Positions 57,585-64,000 of a DNA stretch of 64,000 bases are shown one piece after another. The stretch comes from Piezodorus guildinii (Eukaryota > Arthropoda > Insecta > Hemiptera > Pentatomidae). Each line of letters starts with the position of its first letter. Positions within the stretch are counted from its first letter, which is position 1. Location: assembly GCA_023052935.1 (NCBI GenBank), contig CM041292.1, positions 118,540,936-118,604,935 on the forward strand, in the 5' to 3' direction. A program made the translations under genes and the position numbers. Under the pieces are notes generated by a model, which did not search any database, was not told the origin of the DNA, and saw only the letters and a program-made list of their open reading frames with translations.

Positions 57585-57875
57585 GGTCAGCTGTGGTGTA
57601 GTTGATAGCATAACATCTTTCTATGTCCAAGTTTGCGGGTTCGAACATGAGAAGTGGTCTTAGGACTTTTTAATGGGATAAAGAAATAGTTCATGATGCC
57701 GTCTTTTGAAGATGACGTAAAAGGTGGTTCCGAGCCTGTGCGATGTCAGGTACTCGTTAAAGATCCTGGACAAATAAAGCCTGCATAGGCATTATGGCAC
57801 TCAGTGTAGCTTAGTCTGATTTGCAACATCAACTTAAAGTGGAATTAAATAAATAAAATAAAATAAATGAATTAC
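57585..57875 (+). repeat. tRNA-derived SINE, family A, copy 3
   Basis: The best copy: box A 'tggtgtagttgatagcataa', box B 'gggttcgaaca', the central domain 'gatgccgtcttttgaagatg' and 'acgtaaaaggtgg', 'ggtactcgttaaagatcc', and the tail 'aaataaataaaataaaataa'. Confidence 0.75.
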
Positions 57876-57942
57876 ATAAATGTTGCAAACAATCATTTAT
57901 ATCATATATTGCAGATTATTAGATTGCGCAAAACATAATATG

Positions 57943-57943
57943 C

Positions 57944-58016
<73 letters not shown>

Positions 58017-58028
58017 TATATAATATAT
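57943..58028. repeat. (TA)n microsatellite
   Basis: About 85 bp of near-perfect TA with two AATA interruptions. Confidence 0.95.
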
Positions 58029-59465
58029 TGCATTAAAGAAAGAAAGAACTTCTAAGTACCAAAAAAAATGTACTATTCTTTATGAATATTAGTAATAAAC
58101 CTGGTAATTCTTTTATTTGGCATGACCAATTCTTAAAGAATGCTTATCTAATAATAGCTAATTATTAGAATTTAAAGACTTTATAACATAAAATTCTTAT
58201 ATTTCCTTTGTTCTTGTAAATTTTAATAATAACGATATTTAGTGTAATATTTTTATAGTATTCATAAAATTCTAAATTTCTTATTACAATGAGCGTATAA
58301 TTAATCATAAACTCAAAGAAACGATTTTATAACAATTATAGAAAAGCCATACACTTTTATTAATAAGCATTTGCACAAAATACTACAGCTACAAAAAACT
58401 AAAAAAGCTTCACTGTCATTTTATGTTTGCATACCATTAGTTCCATTGTTATACCAGTGGTGTCAAAAAATAGTCGGACTCCTTAGAAATATTTAAATGA
58501 ATCGAGCACGTACATCTTCATACTATAAAAATATTCTGGGTCAGGTGAGATATAGAAGAAAAAAAAAGTAATGATTTATATTTTACAACATTGAGAGTTA
58601 ATGATTTATTTGTAATAAAATATTCATAGTCATGTTTTGATTAAACTTTGGATTACAAAAACAATTAAATATTATTTATGGGTCAATACATATGACATCG
58701 TCAAATCTTAATTAATTTTGCCGCTCAGGATATTTGATTTCCATACCAGTTATTCCCTTTTATTTGCTGAATATAAATGGATAAATTATTTTCCCAAATT
58801 GTACTTTATGTTTCGAAGCTACTTTAATTCACCTTCTCGACTTAAAACATGTGTTGGAGAAAATCTATCTAGATCTGGTAATTTTGATATAAACTAAAAA
58901 TAAACACTAAAAATATGATAAACATGCGTTTTAAATGTTTTGCCCCCACAAAACATAATCTAGTGTAGTAAATAAGAAGAAAGTGGTTTAACGAATTCTC
59001 GAGAATTTATAAAAAAAAAAAAGAAAACAGACTTTGAGCGATTGGAATGTTAATGAAGGAAAAGAGTCTCAGCTTTAATTATTTTTTATATAGCTTAATG
59101 GTTTTCCTACATACTGTAAAACTTAATTATAAAATTCTATTCGCAGTCGTAAAAAAATGTCAAAAAAATGATCAACTCCGGTAATTTTACTCATCGAAGA
59201 ATGGAATGGATAAGATACTATCTACATATTTTGTTTTTTATCGCCTTAACTAAGTAGTCAGAAAAATTGTTTAAAAATTTCACATAAAATTACAATAATC
59301 GAATTGTTCCGAGAGTAAAGTATTGATAATTTCTAATGGGCCTTTATAAAATATAGCCAATAATATTTAATGGTAATCTTATTCAGACCATATTCGAATA
59401 TATTTATTTAGTTTTGATTGGAATATATAATTTTAATTAAATATAAATAATATGGTAATAAACAG
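58029..59465. other. spacer, no gene seen
   Basis: AT-rich. Confidence 0.5.
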
Positions 59466-60462
59466 TCTGGCACCCGGGATTGCTTTATGAACTCCGCAAA
59501 TTCCTACCAAAATATTCTTCCTCATCAACCAGTCCTACCTCAACGGCAAATCCTTCAATGTAAATCATAATAATGCCTGTTAATCATTTGTTAGTTTGGT
59601 GGTGTTCTTCAAGGCAGTATCCTAGGACCCATTCTTTACCCAGCTGATATCCCATCCTATCCTAACAGTTTCTATTCTACCTATGCTGATGTCAGTTGTG
59701 TTTTATCAGTCAATACTGATCCAACTATTGCCTCTCAAACTTTCCAACCCTACACCAGAGACCTTGAGATATGGTTTCAGATTTGGAGAATTAAAATGAA
59801 TTCCAACAAAACCCATCAATGAGATCCTGTCCTACAGTGTCCTTCAATAACATTCCGCTAGTTCCTGTTGAACAAATCCGATATCTAGGACTCCATCTTG
59901 ACAAACGCCACACTTGGAACCCTCATACAAGAGTGAAATGACAAGAAACTGCAAGACGTTTTCGCCTACTCCAATACTTACTAGACAAAGGTTCTTATCT
60001 TCCAATTAACTACAAATGTTTCGTCTACATGACTATCATACGACCTATTTGGACTTGCAGAGCAGAGTTTTTTGGCTCCATTAAACCATTAAATTCTTTC
60101 CGTATTCAATATCTACAATCCGAAATCCTTCGTAAAATAATCAAATGACCCTTACCTAGTAACGAATAAACTGTTCCGTATGTTGCTGATTTCGCCCAAA
60201 CTAGATATCATTCATTTCATAGCAAACTCCATTCCCACTCTAATCCTCTAGTTTTAATTCTTTCTACAACTTCAATTCCTAAAAATCCTCCGAGGCGTCT
60301 GAAAAGAAGATGGCTTCAAGACCTTCTGGTTTGCAATATATTTAGAGTGTCGCCGACGGGTAACTTGTCAACATTTCTTATTCATGACTTTTTACTTTTA
60401 GCCTATTTACTAGATGTGTTGAACAATACAGTTGTAAATATCAATAAATATTTTAAATAAAA
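59466..60462 (+). pseudogene. Jockey-type LINE (family B), RT to 3' end, decayed
   Basis: Starts at 'VWHPGLLYELRKFLP' (RT motif A side), then broken pieces: 'TYADVSCVLSVNTDPTIAS' near 59678 (motif C region, where FADD would be expected; the second Asp is replaced), 'IRYLGLHLDKRHTWNPHTR' near 59875 and 'NYKCFVYMTIIRPIWTC' near 60010, then 'PPRRLKRRWLQDLL' near 60285-60325. The 3' UTR ends 'caataaatattttaaataaa' at about 60462. Many stops and shifts. It begins within the RT, as 5'-truncated copies do. Confidence 0.7.
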
Positions 60463-61738
60463 AAATATTACCGCTGAATTTGATTTTAAAAATTGGAATT
60501 TTTTTTACAAATCACACGAATTTGAATTCCATCAATGTTATTTTTGTTCGAATATTTATAAAATAAGTAAATTACAGCAGTATTAAAAATCTTAATAAAA
60601 AAACAGGAAGAAAAACGTTAAGGAAAAAAAAACACTAAACCTGAACGACCGCGAAGTATTGCCTAATGGGTTGGACCACTTCCCCTTAATCAGCTCAAAT
60701 ATTTTTAATGCAGTATTAATTTCATGGAATCTTCCTCTTTTAATATTCATTTTTTTTTTTTTTTGTTTAAATATAATTCGCTGAATTTTAATACATATTC
60801 TGAGAGATAAAGAGATAAAGCTTTTAAATTAAAAAACAGAGTTGAACCCAAATAAAATATTTTATTATAACTGATCAGCTAAATATATAAACATTCAATA
60901 CTACGTAATTTCTATTCTCATTAATATGTATTTTATGTTTTGTTTCCCTATTGAACATAAAAACTATGATAAGGATTCTTTGACGTTCACTAGATGTGTA
61001 TTTTTATTAATTAATACATTTGTGAATTTCATTTTTTTATAAAAATTATTTTTTTTTACATTGTTATTTCTCGATAATTGATCATCACATATTATATCTT
61101 GTCACAAATTTTGCTACGAATGATATATAAAATGATTACAAAGATCAAAACATATAGCCCTTAATTTTAGTATTTAAACATTTATCTAAAAGAATATTGG
61201 CCCTGGGTTTGAAACAGGCTGTGACAAGATGAACAATAATTTTATAATTTAAATAGTACGACTCAATTCTTGCTAGGCCGTTTGGATTGTAGAGATACAG
61301 AGATTGATTTTTTTTTTTTTTTTAGTGCTTACCTTACATATTAAATAAGCTTAACCTACGACCTCCTTAATATCACACAGTACCATCATTAATAAATTAC
61401 ATACTCTATAATTTATAAAATTTGTTTAGAATTCGCACACACAAAATGCTTTTTATTTTTATTTAATCTCTAAATTTGTTTCACTGAAAAAAAAAAAATG
61501 CGCTTGTAAAATTCTACAGTTTTAAACTTGTCATTAACAACATCTTATCGACAATCAATTGCTATTCAAATTTCTCTTTATTCCTTTAATTTTAAATAGT
61601 TTCCCTATATTTTTATTTTATTTATTTCATAGAAACACTTTGCCTGAGCTACGTGTAATATGAAATAATTAGAATTAGCTTATAGGAATATAGCTATATT
61701 AACCACAAAAATAATAATTAGTTAGTTAATAATTAGAA
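60463..61738. other. spacer, no gene seen
   Basis: AT-rich with homopolymer runs; no supported frame. Confidence 0.5.
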
Positions 61739-61773
61739 GTCTTGATAAAGGGGACAAAACCCCGAAACGTACA
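61739..61773 (+). ncRNA. hammerhead-like PLE-end motif, degenerate
   Basis: 'CUUGAUAA' (core with two changes from CUGAUGA), a perfect helix II GGGG/CCCC around an ACAAAA loop, then GAAAC and GUA. The architecture matches the other PLE-end motifs, but helix I does not pair. No RT coding is nearby. Confidence 0.4.
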
Positions 61774-61959
61774 CAGATGATAATTTTACACAATTTTCAA
61801 TTAAATAAGAATATTAGGAGTTAAATGTGCTCCACGTATGTAGAAGTTTCAAATGGGTTTTATGTTTTCTTCTCTTTATATTTTCCATTTGTACTAGTCA
61901 GATGCTATCTGACAGATAAGCAAATGTGCTATACAAAACGTATGCTGCAGACATGATAG

Positions 61960-62604
61960 TCCCCAGTGCCCAGCAGTATCCCTTCCTAGGCTTCGATTTA
62001 GCAGAGGTCTCTCATCGAATTTCTCTTCAGCCTCCTTTTGACAGGTATTTCAGTTATTGACAGATCGTTTATAAATCTATTGTCCTGTACGTATATTTTA
62101 CTATGGTAACGAGAATAGAAAGTTCATATGTGTTGGTTCAACTCTTTGTTGCTGTAATTCCACATGTAAGGTTTGTAGTTTACGTACCAAGGAGTTGTCG
62201 TTATGAGTCTTAAGACTTTTAAGCGAAATGATTGCAGTTTTTTTTATGAGAGTATTTTTGCTGAGCTATAAATCTGTGGCGTTCGTCCATATAGGGTGAA
62301 GTAGGTTTGTGTATGTATTCAGTTTCTGTCTAATTTTTAGCTTTGATGATGTAGATGGAATAGAGTACAGTACGTTCAGTCGCTGGTTTAGAGTCTGTCT
62401 TTTCATCTTGACATCTGGGCCCCAAGTCATCCTTAGATCGAATGTTAGTTCTAGGTAATTGTTTGGGACGATCAATTCCAACTGAATGTCAAGATGATCA
62501 CTGCTTTTTGAATTGAAAGCGGACTGTATGAAAATATAAAAACTAAGTAAATGAAAGCTGGACCGAGATAAAATGAAACACTGAATAATGGTAAAAAATG
62601 ACAT
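61960..62604 (-). pseudogene. Jockey-type LINE RT C-terminal remnant (another family)
   Basis: Minus-strand block: 'YLELTFDLRMTWGPDVKMKR' (thumb 'YLGL..D.R.TW..H'), 'LKIRQKLNTYTNLLHPIWTN' near 62300, then in a further frame 'LQSF' and 'YVNYKPYMWNY' near 62180. No active-site part. The sequence differs from families A, B and C. The part upstream of about 62475 is open but has no recognised motif. Confidence 0.55.
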
Positions 62605-63597
62605 TCATTAAAAGAAAAGGATCTGTATAATTGTATCTTGCGGCCACAAATGATGTTTGGGTTAGTGAGATTGTAAATTGAACTATTGAAAATTATATGG
62701 CATGTGATATTAACTTAAGTGGTAGAAATCTGAAGTGGTGAAGATTCTCTCTCACGCTTTGAAATGATGATATTGCACTTTCTCTTCTCTTCTCCTCCCC
62801 TTTGGCCATGCTGTCTTCTTAATTTCCTCTACTCAAGGTAGAAAAATAATAGAATAGAAGAAATAGAGAAAAACTGTGGCTTATCCAGCCAAGAACTGCC
62901 ACATCGCTAAATTTCTTTTTCGCCCACTAGGACCGTTCTGCTTCTTTGATAGGCCGCCAGGTGGCAGTACGGCCTACATGAATTTCCCTTTCCAGAACCC
63001 TAACAAGTAATGTACAGATTTTGTCTGAGGAATTCGGTTGTCGCTGACAAAATTTATTTTACAAAATCAATGTGAATAAAAAGGGTAATATGACAAATGA
63101 ATAACCGTTAATTATATGTTATCGAGAAAAGTTTTGCGTAAAAGAATTCTAACAAAGCATGTATGGCTCCTGCAATATATAATGCAAATTAAAAACCTAA
63201 TGCCATCACTAGACCCAAATGTTTATAAACCAACTGAGTATCTAACGATAAAAAAAATTAATCTTTTACTGGAGCTGTCAAGAGTTTTTTAGGTGTTTAC
63301 AGTTTCTGTATAAAATGGGAGGTACTGAGTGGGGGAGGGCTAAGAGGTAAACTTCCTAACGAAGGAGTGTTTTTTCTGAGGTGGTTGGAGATGACAGCTC
63401 TACCAATCAAACCTACCTCCGTCACCAACATTTACTTTATTATCTGTCAGCTATGGCCGCTTCTAGGTTCTCTTCTTTCACAATTTTGTCTTACCTACTT
63501 TCAGTCAAAAAGACAAACGATTTAATTCTCGAGTTAATCAATTTCTATGCTATAATAAAATATAAAAATTCCTAACTTTTATAAGTATTTGACATAG
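62605..63597. other. spacer with a CTCF-like motif
   Basis: No gene seen. 62780-62830 is CT-rich. 62890-63000 is GC-richer and contains the motif given separately. Confidence 0.4.
62954..62967 (+). promoter_or_regulatory. CTCF-like motif
   Basis: 'ccgccaggtggcag' agrees with the vertebrate CTCF consensus CCASYAGRKGGCRS at 13 of 14 positions, and its AGGTGGC core fits insect CTCF. Single motif match; chance is possible. Confidence 0.3.
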
Positions 63598-63765
63598 GGG
63601 TGACCAGTGGTGTAGTGGCTATCATAACAGACGTTTATAACGTCTCGGGTTCAAACACGGCAGATGTTACTATGTTTTTTAAAGGTTATAAATAATCCTT
63701 GGTTATGCCGTCCTTCGGAGGTGACGTAAAAGTATCGTTCCGAACGTGTGCGGTGTTTATTGCCT
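63598..63765 (+). repeat. tRNA-derived SINE, family A, copy 4 (truncated)
   Basis: Box A 'tggtgtagtggctatcataa', box B 'gggttcaaacac', central domain 'atgccgtccttcggaggtga' and 'cgtaaaagtatcg'. The 3' end is replaced after about 63765; the short dispersed repeat follows. Confidence 0.7.
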
Positions 63766-63783
63766 ATCAAGATAGATTAAATA

Positions 63784-63868
63784 GCGTTTTATAATTAATT
63801 AATTAACTACTTAAGTTCACATTATATGCTTAATAAATTATAACAGTATTTTTCAAAATATATTACAT
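63784..63868 (+). repeat. short dispersed repeat, copy 2
   Basis: Aligns with 57334-57417 ('ttcacattatatgcttaata', 'atattaca'). Confidence 0.6.
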
Positions 63869-64000
63869 TTTTTTCTTATCTCCTTTATTGTTTAAAATTC
63901 AGGTAGCAAAGAAAAACAATGTTGCAAAAAACAAATTAGGGCAATAGTACAGGCCTTATCCGAACTAACACTAGCTTTGAGTTATTTCAAGTTGAACATT
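63869..64000 (-). mobile_element. Jockey-type LINE (family C), cut by the window edge
   Basis: 'acaggcctta', 'aacacta' and 'aagttgaacatt' align with 32340-32430, the 3' UTR of the family C copy at 32.3-33.1 kb. T-rich at its left (3') end. The coding part lies beyond the window. Confidence 0.6.

Noticed and set aside
19570..58028. (TA)n tracts considered as origins or cruciform elements
   Set aside because: Plain microsatellites; no accompanying motifs.
1..64000. Search for CRISPR arrays, operons, ribosome binding sites and insertion sequences
   Set aside because: No regularly spaced repeats and no compact gene clusters; the content is eukaryotic.

Overview
The window looks like AT-rich, intron- and repeat-dominated nuclear DNA of an arthropod, most likely an insect. 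The reasons are the class of mobile elements (Penelope-like, Jockey, I-clade and RTE-like LINEs, mariner, a piggyBac-type MITE, tRNA-derived SINEs), the long A/T-rich spacers and the (TA)n microsatellites. A hemipteran would fit, but the sequence alone does not prove it. I see no bacterial features and no host protein-coding gene that I can support. Nearly all coding potential belongs to mobile elements, most of it broken. The window reads as a gene-poor, transposon-rich interval.

Layout. At 1.8-5.0 kb lies the best-preserved element, a Penelope-like retroelement (PLE). Its single long reading frame carries a reverse transcriptase and a GIY-YIG endonuclease. It has a 35-bp perfect inverted repeat near its ends and a hammerhead-ribozyme-like fold just inside the 3' repeat. 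A PLE-end foldback follows at 6.7-7.3 kb. From 9.5 to 16.6 kb there are decayed LINE pieces, a Jockey-type 3' half, a mutated mariner and a SINE. From 17.9 to 25.9 kb there are SINEs, a Jockey copy on the minus strand, a 1-kb foldback and RTE-like 3' ends. From 27.0 to 33.1 kb there is a cluster of an unnamed interspersed repeat and further RTE and Jockey ends. At 34.5-35.4 kb sits a piggyBac-type MITE with TTAA flanks, and at 36.2-36.4 kb a small CpG-rich patch. At 38.6-39.5 kb is an internally deleted mariner with perfect 29-bp TIRs, followed by a SINE with a perfect 15-bp target duplication. From 42.9 to 45.3 kb there are a tandem duplication, an RNase H remnant, a Jockey end, a strong hairpin and a solo PLE end. 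At 46.1-49.2 kb is a 5'-truncated I-clade LINE bounded by a perfect 12-bp target duplication. From 49.7 kb to the right edge there are RTE, Jockey and SINE fragments, a second PLE-like foldback and another hammerhead-like motif.

How the parts relate. The SINEs carry RNA polymerase III box A/B promoters and would need LINE proteins in trans. The mariner and piggyBac derivatives would need transposases encoded elsewhere. The most interesting recurring theme is the PLE terminal module. The core CUGANGA, helix II, GAAAC plus a two-base-pair helix III recurs (clean or degraded) at five places, often as head-to-head inverted copies. That suggests PLE ends disperse as self-cleaving or foldback units apart from the full element.
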